This document shows, piece after piece, positions 45,464-54,742 of a stretch of DNA of 64,000 nt (the stretch's first letter is position 1; each line of letters opens with the position of its first letter). The DNA lies in NCBI GenBank assembly GCA_015272325.1, contig JACYLU010000011.1, positions 186,001-250,000 on the forward strand, written 5' to 3'. This stretch comes from Synechococcales cyanobacterium C42_A2020_086 (GTDB taxonomy: Bacteria; Cyanobacteriota; Cyanobacteriia; Elainellales; Elainellaceae). The position numbers were made by a program, and so were the translations under genes. The notes beneath the pieces are model-generated. The model ran no database searches. It saw only the letters and a program-made list of their open reading frames with translations, and was not told the origin of the DNA.

Positions 45464-45574
45464 TTATTTCAGCAGCCCAAAGTAGAAGGCGGCCACTAGG
45501 AAGTTGCCGGCTAGGAGCAGCAGCGCCCAGGAGGTACGGAACGTATAGGGAGGCTTACCAGTCTTGATGGTCAT
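45464..45574 (-). CDS. psaX: Photosystem I subunit PsaX
   Basis: 36 residues from ATG 45574 to TAA. The protein opens MTIKTGKPPYTFRTSWA, followed by one transmembrane helix (LLLLAGNFLVAAFYFG), and ends LLK. This is nearly the pattern of PsaX from thermophilic Synechococcus (KPTYAFRTFWA.LLLAINFLVAAYYFGILK), a peripheral single-helix subunit binding chlorophyll at the trimer exterior. PsaX is present in some cyanobacteria and missing in many. A minus-strand terminator follows at about 45351-45381. Confidence 0.88.
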   Translation of the reverse strand: MTIKTGKPPYTFRTSWALLLLAGNFLVAAFYFGLLK

Positions 45575-45752
45575 AGGAATAAACTCTCTTGGTTCTCTCT
45601 TTTCAGGACAGCAATCCATTACTCACCCGCATAACTCATCAGCACATGAGTTCAGCATGAGTAATTTCATTATTTATTAATTATCGAGCAGAGAGAGCCT
45701 CCTAAAGTCGTGGATTAGAAAAACTTAGCACGCCCCTAGGCAGACATGGGGG

Positions 45753-46670
45753 CTAGGCTTCCTCTCCGGCATGGTAGGAACTGCGTACCAACGGACCCGA
45801 CCGCACATGGCTGAAGCCCAGCTCGCGGGCTATGGCTCCTAGCTGCTCAAATTCCTCCGGCGTCCAGTATTTTTGTACCGGCAAATGCGCGAGTGATGGG
45901 CGCATATACTGCCCCAGCGTTACACGATCGCAGCCCACCGCTCGTAAGTCCTGAAGCGTGGCAATCACCTCGTCCACGGTTTCGCCGTGCCCCAGCATCA
46001 GCCCGGACTTGGTGGGAATTGAAGCATCTAGCACCTTCACCTGCTGCAGTACTCGCAGTGAGCGTTCGTATTTGGCACCGCGCCGTACTGGAGCCTGCAA
46101 CCGTCGCACCGTTTCAATATTGTGGTTGTAGCAGGCGGGCTGAGCTGCGACCACTGTGGCAATGCGCTGGAGTTGGCTAGCTTCACCGCCGGATCCTCCC
46201 CAGAAGTCGGGCGTCAGCACTTCAATCTGGGTCTGGGGATTGATAGCTCGAATGGCTGCCATGGTTTGGGCAAACCAACCGGCACCTTGATCTGGCAAAT
46301 CGTCGCGGGCAACCGAGGTAAGAACCACATAGCGCAACCCCAACAGGTGGACAGCTTCCGCTACTTTTTGCGGCTCTTCGGGGTCGAGCGGCATCGGAGC
46401 ATGGCCCTTGTCCACTTGGCAAAAGGCACAGGCGCGGGTGCAGGTCGGACCCATCAGCAAAAAAGTGGCAGTTTTCTGGGCATAGCACTCGCCACGATTG
46501 GGGCAGCGTCCTTCTTCGCAGATGGTGTGAATTTGACGCTGCTTGATAATGTGCTGCACCGTGGAAATGTCGCTGGCTTTACCGATGGACCGCCGCAGCC
46601 AACTCGGAAGGTTTGCCAAGGGCGACTCGCGCCGTTGCGGGAGAGATGCCTGAGAATCAACAGAATGCAT
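45753..46670 (-). CDS. lipA: Lipoyl synthase
   Basis: 305 residues. The auxiliary cluster cysteines are C51, C56 and C62 ([12 protein letters not shown]) and the radical-SAM cluster is C77, C81 and C84 (CTRACAFC). The C-terminal RSSYHA supplies the conserved Ser ligand. It inserts two sulfurs into octanoylated E2/H proteins. All key residues are intact. It is divergent from the response-regulator gene, with a 254-bp shared promoter region. Cyanobacteria often carry two lipA copies; whether another exists cannot be seen here. Confidence 0.96.
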   Translation of the reverse strand: MHSVDSQASLPQRRESPLANLPSWLRRSIGKASDISTVQHIIKQRQIHTICEEGRCPNRGECYAQKTATFLLMGPTCTRACAFCQVDKGHAPMPLDPEEPQKVAEAVHLLGLRYVVLTSVARDDLPDQGAGWFAQTMAAIRAINPQTQIEVLTPDFWGGSGGEASQLQRIATVVAAQPACYNHNIETVRRLQAPVRRGAKYERSLRVLQQVKVLDASIPTKSGLMLGHGETVDEVIATLQDLRAVGCDRVTLGQYMRPSLAHLPVQKYWTPEEFEQLGAIARELGFSHVRSGPLVRSSYHAGEEA

Positions 46671-46924
46671 GATGGATGCTTTGCAGACGCTTGCAGGTTT
46701 ATTCTAATGCACTCGCCCAACCCCCTGATGGCGAACCAAGCCATCCGCAAGCCAGCAAACCCACGTAGATCGCCCCTAGTCTTACAGAGTTTTTATGGAC
46801 TAGACGATAAGATCTGGGAAATCAGGGGGAATAGTAAGATCGACGCTTCACCTCCAATACGGTTTGACCTTACCGTTTTACTGACGTTCTACACTTTAGT
46901 TCTACACCTACCGAGGAGTCCATC

Positions 46925-47467
46925 GTGGCAAGCCATAAAATCCTGGTCATTGATGACAGCCGAGTCATTCGCAATATGGTTCGAGAGATGCTGCCGAAGG
47001 GTAATTTCCAGGTTCTGGAAGCCAAGGATGGAATTGAAGGACTAGACTGTATTCGTCAAGAACGTCCCAACTTGATCATGCTCGATTTCTTGCTGCCGCG
47101 CATGAGCGGTTGGGAAGTCTTCCAGCACATTCAAGCCAACGCTGAACTGCAAACGATTCCGTTGGTGTTGATGTCAGGACGGCGAGAGGAAGTGACAGAA
47201 AAGATTGCTGAGCCGTTTGAGTATTTTGAATTCATTGAAAAACCGTTCGAGCAGAAAGAGCTAATTGAAGCCATTAAGGCGGCCATGGCCAAAGCTCGCT
47301 TGCCGCGGCGGACGGTCGCACCAGCCACAACCCCGGTAGTAGAGGGTGGGGGCACCACAGACATCGCCGCTCTCCACGAAAAAATGCAGAAGATGCAGGC
47401 AGAAATCGACACCCTCAAAAAACAAATGGCGCAACTGCTGGCGTTTATCAAGCAAAAGCTGAAGTAA
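46925..47467 (+). CDS. Response regulator with C-terminal coiled coil
   Basis: 180 residues from GTG 46925 (GGAG 7 nt upstream). Receiver domain 1-122 has the acidic pair D10-D11, phosphoacceptor D54 (MLDFLLP), S84 and K106 (IEKPF). A Pro/Thr linker (about 125-145) leads to a C-terminal coiled coil (about 147-178, KMQKMQAEIDTLKKQM). There is no DNA-binding output domain, so signalling by protein interaction is likely. No histidine kinase is adjacent. Confidence 0.92.
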   Translation: MASHKILVIDDSRVIRNMVREMLPKGNFQVLEAKDGIEGLDCIRQERPNLIMLDFLLPRMSGWEVFQHIQANAELQTIPLVLMSGRREEVTEKIAEPFEYFEFIEKPFEQKELIEAIKAAMAKARLPRRTVAPATTPVVEGGGTTDIAALHEKMQKMQAEIDTLKKQMAQLLAFIKQKLK

Positions 47468-47581
47468 GGTGGCTTCTCGCTGGGCGGTTTTTAGCTTTTG
47501 CGGAGTTTGAGCCGCTTTTGTCCCTCACTCCCAACTCATCTTAGTTATCTGCACCCCAATCAAAAACAACCTGAGCAAAAA

Positions 47582-47617
47582 CAAAAAGTGGGCGTGAGCA
47601 ATTTCTTACCCACGCCC
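47582..47617 (-). terminator. Terminator hairpin downstream of rsmG
   Basis: GGGCGTG (47590-47596) pairs with CACGCCC (47611-47617). On the minus strand the stem is followed by ACTTTTTGTTTTT. It lies 134 bp beyond the rsmG stop between convergent genes. Confidence 0.6.
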
Positions 47618-47750
47618 GAGCCCCCTTAAGAACCTCAAGGTCACTGTAACAGCGCCTCTTGGTCTAGTACTAGATTCGCAAGTTTAGGTAGGATTAGTCC
47701 TCCCTCGTGTGATTGATCCTAGCGGGTGATCTTGTATTCATCCGGTTACA

Positions 47751-48497
47751 CTAGAGCGGCTTTTGCGTGGGAATACCAACAGGACGGGGAAAGGCGTCCG
47801 GCGTAGGAGACTGCTTTTTGAGGTAGAGGCAGTGGCGTACTGCGTGGCTAAGGGGAGTCGTAAAGACAGCAGTACCGTCCAAAGTGCCACCCAAGATCTG
47901 GGCTGCATTGGCTAGAGCCGTCGCTTCCTCTGTTGTCCACTGACCGCGATAGAGGACAGCGGTGCCACCCACCTTCAGTAAGGGCAGGGCATATTCTGCA
48001 CAGACGGTCGCCGTTGCGACGGCACGGATGAGTGCCAAATCATAGCAACCTCGCTGCTGCGGCAGGTGTCCGGCTTGTTCGGCTCGCTCGACAAGCAACT
48101 CGGTCTGGGACAGCCCCAAATCTGCAACCAGCGTCCTGAGAAAATTGATTTTCTTGCGGGTAGAGTCAAGCAGCGTTACGGTCCAATCCGGGCGAGCCAA
48201 AGCAACTGGCACACCGGGGAATCCACCGCCGGTACCAATATCAATGACGCGCAGGGACCGCTCGGTGTTGATCCAAGGCTGGATGCCGCGCAGCGAGTCC
48301 CAGAGGTGTTTTTCCCAAAAGTCAGCCGGCTCTGTGATCCGGGTGAGATTCAGCGATTGATTGGCTGCCAGAATCTGCTCGTAGAGGCGTTGAAATTGAG
48401 CTTGCTGGTCTTGGGTTGGGTGCCAACCCAGAGTCTCCTGCCAAAGCTCGTTGGCACTGGGCAATCTCTTGCTTGCTGCAGCTAAGTCGCTCATCAT
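47751..48497 (-). CDS. rsmG: 16S rRNA (guanine-527-N7) methyltransferase RsmG
   Basis: 248 residues. The SAM-binding glycine loop DIGTGGGFPGVPVALA and the preceding NLTRITEPADFWEKHLWDSL are RsmG signatures; VERAEQ follows. It methylates G527 (E. coli numbering) of 16S rRNA. Two adjacent ATGs (48497, 48494) are possible starts. It starts 15 bp after the ABC ATPase stop, so the two genes are likely cotranscribed. Confidence 0.95.
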   Translation of the reverse strand: MMSDLAAASKRLPSANELWQETLGWHPTQDQQAQFQRLYEQILAANQSLNLTRITEPADFWEKHLWDSLRGIQPWINTERSLRVIDIGTGGGFPGVPVALARPDWTVTLLDSTRKKINFLRTLVADLGLSQTELLVERAEQAGHLPQQRGCYDLALIRAVATATVCAEYALPLLKVGGTAVLYRGQWTTEEATALANAAQILGGTLDGTAVFTTPLSHAVRHCLYLKKQSPTPDAFPRPVGIPTQKPL

Positions 48498-48512
48498 GGC
48501 TTAATCCTCAAC

Positions 48513-49190
48513 TCAGCTCGGCTGACCCACCGACTGAGGCAAACCGCTGACCAGCAGGGACGGATCGCTGGGTGCCAGTTCTCCGTGGCTTAGAGTCCAA
48601 CAGCGATCGGCAATTCCCGCTAGCTCTCGTGGTTCGTGCGACACAATGAACAGCGTCCACTCTCGCTTCAGCTGAGCCAGCAGGCCAATGAGCTGCTGCC
48701 GCATAGACCAGTCCAGACCGGCGGTCGGTTCATCGAGCAGCAAGATACCCGGCTGACGAATCAGCTGCACCGCCAATGCCAGCCGCCGCTGCTGCCCCCC
48801 ACTGAGGGAACGAGGCGACGTAGACAGGGGCAAATGGTTCAGCCCCACGGCCGCTAGCGCCTGATCAATCCGCTCTTTTCCCAGCTCTGGATGCCCCAAC
48901 CGCAATTCTTCTAGGATTGTATGACCGCAGAAATGGCGCTCTGGAAATTGAAATACTAGCCCCGCTAGCTGCTGCAGCTGATCAGGCGTTAACTCCTGAT
49001 TGCGCCAGAGAATTTTGCCGGCGGTTTTTTGAGCCAGCCCTGCTAGCAGCTCTAATAGCGTGCTTTTCCCTGAGCCGCTAGGTCCGATGACTAACCCCAA
49101 CTGCTGAGGCGCTAGCTCTAGATTGATCGATTTCAGAATGGGCAAGGGGGTTGCAGCAGGATGGTAAACCAGATCTTTGAGATAGAGCAT
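48513..49190 (-). CDS. ECF/CbiO-type ABC transporter ATP-binding protein
   Basis: 225 residues. Walker A GPSGSGKST, signature LSGGQQRR, Walker B ILLLDEPTAGLD and switch SHEPRE are all intact. The Q-loop region VFQFPERHFCGHTILEEL has the FQxPE..xF..T..EE form typical of energy-coupling-factor and CbiO ATPases. No membrane or substrate-binding component is adjacent, so the substrate (metal or vitamin) is unknown. The switch His is followed by EPREL, a common variant. Confidence 0.9.
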   Translation of the reverse strand: MLYLKDLVYHPAATPLPILKSINLELAPQQLGLVIGPSGSGKSTLLELLAGLAQKTAGKILWRNQELTPDQLQQLAGLVFQFPERHFCGHTILEELRLGHPELGKERIDQALAAVGLNHLPLSTSPRSLSGGQQRRLALAVQLIRQPGILLLDEPTAGLDWSMRQQLIGLLAQLKREWTLFIVSHEPRELAGIADRCWTLSHGELAPSDPSLLVSGLPQSVGQPS

Positions 49191-49581
49191 TAATGACTCA
49201 GCAACAGTTCCTGAATGGCTTTTCTCTCTCCATAGTAGTCAGTAGTAGTCAGTAGCAGTTAACAAAAGAGTCAGTCAAGCGAGAAATAAAGCGATGGAGT
49301 CTTCCACTCCTGAACCAGTGGAACTTCACCTTGCGATCGGCGTCAGAGGACTAGCTTTACCGGCTCTATGCCACTCTCGCTTCTGTCTGTTCATTAGCAG
49401 GTAGGATAGGAAAGCCAGATTATGCTACCTCTGAATCGAGCCGGCATTAGGGTAGACCCGACCGTCTGAGGATTGGTATGCCGACGCCGATTTTCCACCT
49501 AAACCTAGCGGCCCATTTGGCACCACACCCCTGGCAGACACCATACACGACTCTGGATTAGCGAAGGATTAGCGAACACAA
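49191..49581. promoter_or_regulatory. Divergent spacer upstream of the TPR protein
   Basis: About 390 bp between the ABC ATPase (minus) and the TPR protein (plus). It holds a tandem repeat TAGTAGTCAG x2 plus a partial copy (49233-49259). No ORF or clear promoter hexamers are recognised. Confidence 0.4.
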
Positions 49582-50556
49582 ATGGCACTAGCATCTTTAC
49601 TACCTCTCACCCAACATCTTCCCTCGCAGCTCAACCTCAAGCGCCTGACCGCCGCTTTAACGGGTGGGCTGGTGGTGACTCTAGGAGTTTTGGTCAATCC
49701 AGTTCTGGCCGATCCCTTCCGACCAACCAATCCACGGCAAGTTGGAGACCAAACCGAGGCGGCCTTCAAAGCGATGTTTGAGCAGGGAAACTATCAGCAA
49801 GCTGCTGCACTGCTGCGTAATGCTGAGGACGATGAGCCGCTCGCCTATGCCCTGAAAGCGGCACTGGCCTATATTGACCAAAACTGGGATGTCATGGGTG
49901 AAAATGCCCGCAAAACTCGCGAGACGGCGGAGCAGCTTGTGCAAACTGACCCACTGCGAGGGCATCTCTATATTGCCGCAGGGCACTTCCTAGAAGGGGC
50001 ACATACCCTTTCCACTCAGGGAACGGTGCGAGCCACCCCAGCCATTTTGAGTAAGCTGCAACAAGTTTTCGATAATCTGGGCAGAGCCGAAAGCATCGAC
50101 CCGCAGGATCCGGAGCTGAACCTCATGAAGGGCTACATGGATCTGATGCTGGCTGTCAATCTGCCTTTTGCCAATCCCGAGCAGGCGATCCAGCGCTTGC
50201 AAAATTATGCGCAGCCGTCCTATCTGGCTCAGCGGGGCATTGCCATTGCCTATCGAGACCTCGATCAACCTGATCGGGCTTTGGCCGCCGTTGAAAGTGC
50301 CTTGCAACAGACCCCCAACAACCCAGAACTGTTTTACCTGAAGGCGCAAATTTTGCGGCGGCAGGGCAAAGAACAAGAGAGTCTGCGGTTTTTCCGGCAG
50401 GCACTAGCGAGCCAAGATCAGTTGCCGGCAAATCTGGTGTATCAAATTGCCTGGGAGCAGTGCCGCACGGTCAATCAGGTGCGCGATCGGGAGCGCGACT
50501 GCTCTGAGGTGGCCCAGCGACAACTTGAACAGCCAGCCTCGGAACAACCGCAGTAA
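49582..50556 (+). CDS. Exported TPR protein, Sll0314/Alr1548 family
   Basis: 324 residues. A signal peptide (hydrophobic LTGGLVVTLGVLVNPVLA, cleavage before DPFRP) is followed by TPR-like helical repeats across the mature protein. The best are near residues 215-285 (YRDLDQPDRALAAVESALQQ and ELFYLKAQILRRQGKEQESL). The family is conserved in cyanobacteria with no assigned biochemical role. Probably periplasmic or thylakoid-lumenal. A strong terminator follows 53 bp beyond the stop. Confidence 0.9.
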   Translation: MALASLLPLTQHLPSQLNLKRLTAALTGGLVVTLGVLVNPVLADPFRPTNPRQVGDQTEAAFKAMFEQGNYQQAAALLRNAEDDEPLAYALKAALAYIDQNWDVMGENARKTRETAEQLVQTDPLRGHLYIAAGHFLEGAHTLSTQGTVRATPAILSKLQQVFDNLGRAESIDPQDPELNLMKGYMDLMLAVNLPFANPEQAIQRLQNYAQPSYLAQRGIAIAYRDLDQPDRALAAVESALQQTPNNPELFYLKAQILRRQGKEQESLRFFRQALASQDQLPANLVYQIAWEQCRTVNQVRDRERDCSEVAQRQLEQPASEQPQ

Positions 50557-50609
50557 GTGCACCGAATCACAGGCGTAATCGCACTAGTTGAATTTGATAA
50601 GGTAACTTG

Positions 50610-50643
50610 GGCGGGATGGTTGAAATGATCCCGCCTCTGTTTT
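50610..50643 (+). terminator. Intrinsic terminator after the TPR gene
   Basis: GGCGGGAT (50610-50617) pairs perfectly with ATCCCGCC (50628-50635) around 10 nt, followed by TCTGTTTT. Confidence 0.8.
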
Positions 50644-50699
50644 GAGGTACCTTTGCATCGGGCTTGGGCTGCCATGAAACGGGTGCTGCTTGCTTAGCC

Positions 50700-51392
50700 C
50701 TACCAGAGGGCCGGCACTGTCTGCGTTGGCGTCGTTGGGGCTGGCTCAACCGTGCCGCTATCAACCGGAGGTTGGACAGGCGTTAACTCGGTACCCGGTA
50801 GAGGCTGTAGCGGGACAGGCTGCCCTTGGGGAATGAAAGTGGGCAACACGTCTCGTGGGCGACTGCTAGCCGCAATGCAATCTGACATGGCTTCACTCGT
50901 GGAGGCCGTCAACTGACGGCTCAACCCAACTACACAGTTCGAGAAGCGGATCGGCAGCAGGCTACGCCGACAGTTGTTTAAGACGTCTAGCTCGGCAGTA
51001 CCCTCGCTGCTGATCCGGTTAATGCTGACCACACAAGAGGCTAATTCCTGCGGGCGCCGTACTCGCCGACAGCCAGACAGCACATCCGCCGCAGCCAGTT
51101 CAGTATTACCGTTGATTGCAGTCACACATTGTGCTAACTCCTGAGGATGGAGCGCAGCCGCGCAGGCATCGGCCACCGCCGCTTCATCTAAACCAGCGCG
51201 TTGGAGCGCAGCCGCACAGCGGTCATAGTCTCGCTCCGAGGCCCGGAAAGGACGGGGATTGTAGTAGGTTCCTGGAGAAAGATCTAAGGCAACCGCGGGC
51301 ACTGCCGTAGCTAAAGACATGATCAGCGGTAGAGCAAGGCGGCTAAAGCCGGGGAGCAGAACAGCCGGGGAGCGCAAGTCAGAGTTAGGCAT
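50700..51392 (-). CDS. Exported Cys-repeat protein of unknown function
   Basis: 230 residues. A signal peptide ends near AVA/LDLSPG. The mature part contains four repeats of about 30 residues with paired cysteines: ADACAAALHPQELAQCV, SGCRRVRRPQELASCV, NNCRRSLLPIRFSNCV and SDCIAASSRPRDV. A Pro/Thr-rich tail follows. The regular Cys spacing suggests intra-repeat disulfides in the periplasm or lumen. I recognise the type as conserved among cyanobacteria but know no function. It is divergent from petCA across a 413-bp region. Confidence 0.85.
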   Translation of the reverse strand: MPNSDLRSPAVLLPGFSRLALPLIMSLATAVPAVALDLSPGTYYNPRPFRASERDYDRCAAALQRAGLDEAAVADACAAALHPQELAQCVTAINGNTELAAADVLSGCRRVRRPQELASCVVSINRISSEGTAELDVLNNCRRSLLPIRFSNCVVGLSRQLTASTSEAMSDCIAASSRPRDVLPTFIPQGQPVPLQPLPGTELTPVQPPVDSGTVEPAPTTPTQTVPALW

Positions 51393-51805
51393 GATAAAGA
51401 CAACAAAATCTCTAAAATCTCTAAGAATTTCTAGGTCAGGAGGGCTAGCAAAGTCATAATACTGACTTCTGCTGGAAAATTGGTAGTGCTTCCCAGAGAA
51501 TGATTCGAGAGAATGATTTGCGGCTGATTGCCAAACACGCTAGAACTCATCCAATTGCGGTCTCTGCCGACTTGACGATTAAGTTCTCTTAACGCTGTAG
51601 AATATTCTTAGAAAAACTGTAAACATTTTGCGGTTTGGCAGCAATGGGCTGTACTCAGCACTAGCTCTGCGCTCGGAGTTGCTATTCGAGCCGATCAGTC
51701 TGTTCGTTCTTTTAAGAAGCGGACGTAAAAAATGAGTGTAGAGTTACATCTTGAAATGCACCCATTTCTTAAACCACCTCACGTTGATAAACCTTAGCTC
51801 AAATC
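51393..51805. promoter_or_regulatory. Divergent promoter region upstream of petCA
   Basis: 413 bp between the Cys-repeat protein and petC. It includes a 10-bp palindrome AGAATATTCT (51599-51608) and a TTGACG hexamer at about 51573 with TAGAAT 20 nt later, a spacing too long for a confident sigma-70 promoter. The photosynthetic petCA promoter must lie here. Confidence 0.45.
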
Positions 51806-52348
51806 ATGGCTCAACTCTCTGGATCCTCGGATGTCCCTGATTTGGGACGTCGCCAATTCATGAACTTGTTAACCTTTGGGGCAGTCACCGGGACGGCACT
51901 AGGCGCGTTGTATCCGGTGGTGAAGTACTTTATTCCGCCTTCTTCAGGGGGGAGTGGTGGCGGTGTAACAGCCAAAGATGCCTTGGGCAACGACATTATT
52001 GCCAGCGAATTCCTAGCTAGCCACACGCCCGGAGAGCGAGTATTGGCTCAGGGCTTGAAGGGTGACCCCACCTACATCGTGGTCGAAAGTGCAGATGCTA
52101 TTGCTGACTATGGTCTGAACGCTGTCTGTACTCATTTGGGCTGTGTCGTTCCCTGGAACGCCAGCGAAAATAAATTTATTTGCCCCTGCCACGGCTCTCA
52201 ATACAACTATCAAGGGAAGGTAGTCCGGGGTCCCGCACCGCTGTCGCTAGCTCTAGTTCATGTCGATGTAGCAGAGAACGGCAAAATTACCTTCTCACCC
52301 TGGACCGAAACCGACTTCCGAACCGGCGAAGAACCTTGGTGGACATAG
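51806..52348 (+). CDS. petC: Cytochrome b6f Rieske iron-sulfur protein
   Basis: 180 residues. A twin-Arg-containing N-terminus (LGRRQFMN) precedes the membrane anchor, then a Gly-rich hinge (SSGGSGGG). Cluster ligands are C108 and H110 in CTHLGC, and C126 and H129 in CPCHGS. C113 and C128 form the disulfide. It transfers electrons from plastoquinol to cytochrome f. It is followed after 80 bp by petA, the standard cyanobacterial petCA operon. Cyanobacteria may have additional petC copies. Confidence 0.97.
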   Translation: MAQLSGSSDVPDLGRRQFMNLLTFGAVTGTALGALYPVVKYFIPPSSGGSGGGVTAKDALGNDIIASEFLASHTPGERVLAQGLKGDPTYIVVESADAIADYGLNAVCTHLGCVVPWNASENKFICPCHGSQYNYQGKVVRGPAPLSLALVHVDVAENGKITFSPWTETDFRTGEEPWWT

Positions 52349-52428
52349 TTGGGTCGTCGCCTGCTCAGCGCTCCTTCTCTGTTTTCCTTACCCTTGTCTG
52401 CATCCTTTGTAGTGAACACCTGTCACCC

Positions 52429-53418
52429 ATGAAGTCAAGTTTTTGGTCAAATTGTCTGTTCCAGGGCGGCAAGGCTCTCCGTAGCGCCGCTTTGGTCCTT
52501 CTAGCTGCCGTTGGGCTGTTTTTGAGCAGCGGTCTGCTGCTGCCCCAGGCTGCAAACGCCTACCCATTTTGGGCCCAGCAAAACTACGAAACCCCGCGTG
52601 AGCCGACGGGACGCATTGTCTGCGCCAACTGCCACCTCGCCGCTAAACCGGTTGAGATCGAGGTGCCTCAGGCGGTGTTACCCGATACGGTTTTCAAAGC
52701 GGTAGTGAAAATTCCCTACGATACTAGCGTGCAGCAGGTGCTGGGGAATGGCGAGCGGGGACCTCTGAATGTCGGCGCGGTGCTGATGCTGCCGGAAGGC
52801 TTTAAGATTGCTCCCGAAGACCGGATTCCTGAAGACATGAAGGAAGAGGTCGGTCCTAGCTATTTGTTCCAGCCCTACAGCGAAACAAAGGACAATGTAG
52901 TGCTGGTGGGTCCTCTACCGGGTGACCAATACCAAGAAATTGTTTTCCCAGTGCTGTCTCCCGATCCGAACACCGATAAGTCCGTTTTCTTTGGCAAGTA
53001 CCAGATCCACCTAGGCGGCAATCGCGGTCGCGGTCAGATTTACCCAACAGGCGAAAAGAGTAACAACACGGTGTATACTGCCTCAGTGGCAGGAACCGTG
53101 ACAGCTATTGCCAAGGCTGATGATGGCAGCTACGAAGTGACTCTCCAACCTGAGTCTGGCAATGCCGTTGTTGAGAAGATCCCCGCAGGACCTGAGCTGA
53201 TCGTGTCTGAGGGGCAGTCTGTCGAGGCAGGCGCGGCTCTCACAAACAACCCGAATGTCGGTGGCTTCGGTCAGAAAGACGTCGAGATCGTGCTGCAAAG
53301 TCCGAATCGTATCAAAGGCCTGCTTGCCTTCTTGGCAGCGGTGACGCTCTCGCAAATTCTGCTGGTGCTGAAGAAGAAGCAGGTTGAGCGAGTTCAGGCA
53401 GCCGAAATGAGCTTCTAG
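52429..53418 (+). CDS. petA: Cytochrome f apoprotein
   Basis: 329 residues from ATG 52429; the frame is open 83 codons further upstream into petC, but that extension is not protein-like. A signal peptide is cleaved at ANA/YPFW, giving Tyr1, whose amino group ligates heme. CANCH (C65-H69) binds the c-type heme. A single C-terminal membrane helix (about 296-315) ends in KKKQVERVQ. Second gene of petCA. A terminator with a T-run follows at 53493-53519. Confidence 0.97.
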   Translation: MKSSFWSNCLFQGGKALRSAALVLLAAVGLFLSSGLLLPQAANAYPFWAQQNYETPREPTGRIVCANCHLAAKPVEIEVPQAVLPDTVFKAVVKIPYDTSVQQVLGNGERGPLNVGAVLMLPEGFKIAPEDRIPEDMKEEVGPSYLFQPYSETKDNVVLVGPLPGDQYQEIVFPVLSPDPNTDKSVFFGKYQIHLGGNRGRGQIYPTGEKSNNTVYTASVAGTVTAIAKADDGSYEVTLQPESGNAVVEKIPAGPELIVSEGQSVEAGAALTNNPNVGGFGQKDVEIVLQSPNRIKGLLAFLAAVTLSQILLVLKKKQVERVQAAEMSF

Positions 53419-53492
53419 ACTTCGCCAAAGCTGCACTAGAAAAAGCTCAACAAAAAAGCTAAACAGACTAAGCAGAAAAATACTGCATACGG

Positions 53493-53519
53493 CGGCACTC
53501 CGGTTGGGGTGTCGTTTTT
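53493..53519 (+). terminator. petCA terminator
   Basis: CGGCACTCC (53493-53501) pairs with GGGGTGTCG (53506-53514) using G-U pairs, with a 4-nt loop, followed by TTTTT. Confidence 0.7.
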
Positions 53520-53669
53520 GTGTGGGTTGAGGTCTTTAGGCCAGGCAAGCCTAGGGTTGGATGGAACTCCGGTAGCCGGGTTGGGCATATTAAAGCCAGT
53601 GGGCAACTCCAGTTCCTATGTCTGAGGTGTGCCGACCTCCATTCCCATGCCCTAACCCTCGTGAACGTA

Positions 53670-54722
53670 ATGGTGAATCAGCAGCATCTAGCCATACTGA
53701 AACAAGGGACAGCAGTCTGGAACCACTGGCGGCAGCAGCATACCGCCATTCACCCGCAGCTCAGACAAGCAACGCTGAACCACAGTACCCTCCGGGAAGT
53801 ATTGCTTGGCGAAGCAGACCTAAGAGAAGTCAGCCTCAGCCACGCCGACTGCTGCATGGCCAACTTGAGCCGGGCAGACCTGAGATGCGCCAATTTAACC
53901 GCCACCAACTTTTACACGGCAGTTTTAGAAGGAGCCGATCTGCGGCAGGCAACGCTGATCAAGGCCGATTTGCGCGAAGCAAACCTACAGAACGCCGATT
54001 TGCGCCAAGCTCGGCTAACAGCGGCGCTAGGAACCATGGCAAACCTGAGCGGTGCCCAGTTGCGGGAAGCCAGCCTGCAAGATACTAACCTCAGCCACGC
54101 GGCGCTAGTCCATATCGATGGTTGTTTAGCCGATCTGCGGCGAGCCAACCTCACCCAAGCAGATCTATCCGGCGCTAGGCTATATACGGCAAATTTGGCG
54201 CAGGCTACGTTGTATGCGGCCCATCTGCACCAAGCCGATTTGCGCGAAGTAACTCTGAGCCAAGCTAATCTGCGAGAGGCAGATCTGCGAGAGGCAGACC
54301 TAAGCATGGCTGTTTTTTGCGTGGCGAATTTGATCGGTGCCACACTCTACAAAGCCAACCTGCTGCGGTCCAATCTCAGTATGTCCAACCTTTGCATGGC
54401 AAATTTGAGCCACGCCAACCTAGAACGGGCGATCATCATTGGGGCTAACCTGATTGGGGCCAATCTCTATTCAGCAATGCTGATCGAAGCCGTATTGATG
54501 GAGTCTGATCTGCGAGAAGCCTCGCTGCGGGGGGCTAATCTGGCCGGAGCCGATCTCAGCCGCGCCAACCTAGGCATGGCCAATCTGTCGCGGGCTAATC
54601 TGGCCGGAGCCAACCTGCAACACGCCAATCTGCGGCAAGCGAACCTTTGGGAAGCCAACCTGGAAGGAGCTTGCCTCACTGGAACCGTTATGCCCGACGG
54701 CGAGCTGTATGACGCCGGATAA
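53670..54722 (+). CDS. Pentapeptide-repeat protein
   Basis: 350 residues from ATG 53670; the frame is open to GTG 53520, but the extra 50 residues are unlike the family. After a typical QHLAILKQGTAVWNHWRQQH lead-in, almost the whole protein (about 30-345) consists of A(D/N)LxxA-type pentapeptides forming a right-handed quadrilateral beta-helix, well over 50 repeats. Such proteins are abundant in cyanobacteria; roles are mostly unknown. No other domain is fused. Convergent with tldD, 20 bp apart. Confidence 0.92.
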   Translation: MVNQQHLAILKQGTAVWNHWRQQHTAIHPQLRQATLNHSTLREVLLGEADLREVSLSHADCCMANLSRADLRCANLTATNFYTAVLEGADLRQATLIKADLREANLQNADLRQARLTAALGTMANLSGAQLREASLQDTNLSHAALVHIDGCLADLRRANLTQADLSGARLYTANLAQATLYAAHLHQADLREVTLSQANLREADLREADLSMAVFCVANLIGATLYKANLLRSNLSMSNLCMANLSHANLERAIIIGANLIGANLYSAMLIEAVLMESDLREASLRGANLAGADLSRANLGMANLSRANLAGANLQHANLRQANLWEANLEGACLTGTVMPDGELYDAG

Positions 54723-54742
54723 GCCCGCACTGCAGGCAATCT

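Noticed and set aside
46122-47045. 307-codon plus-strand ORF across lipA and the response regulator start
   Set aside because: It overlaps two well-supported genes and shows no domain.
47500-47519. Hairpin GCGG/CCGC with TTTT after the response regulator
   Set aside because: Only four base pairs; too weak to call a terminator.
51573-51604. TTGACG/TAGAAT promoter for petCA
   Set aside because: Spacer is about 20 bp, outside the range for a confident sigma-70-type promoter.
52180-52428. Open frame continuous with petA extending 83 codons upstream
   Set aside because: The extension overlaps petC out of frame, and the protein it adds is Arg/Ser-rich noise. Cytochrome f has its signal peptide starting at ATG 52429.
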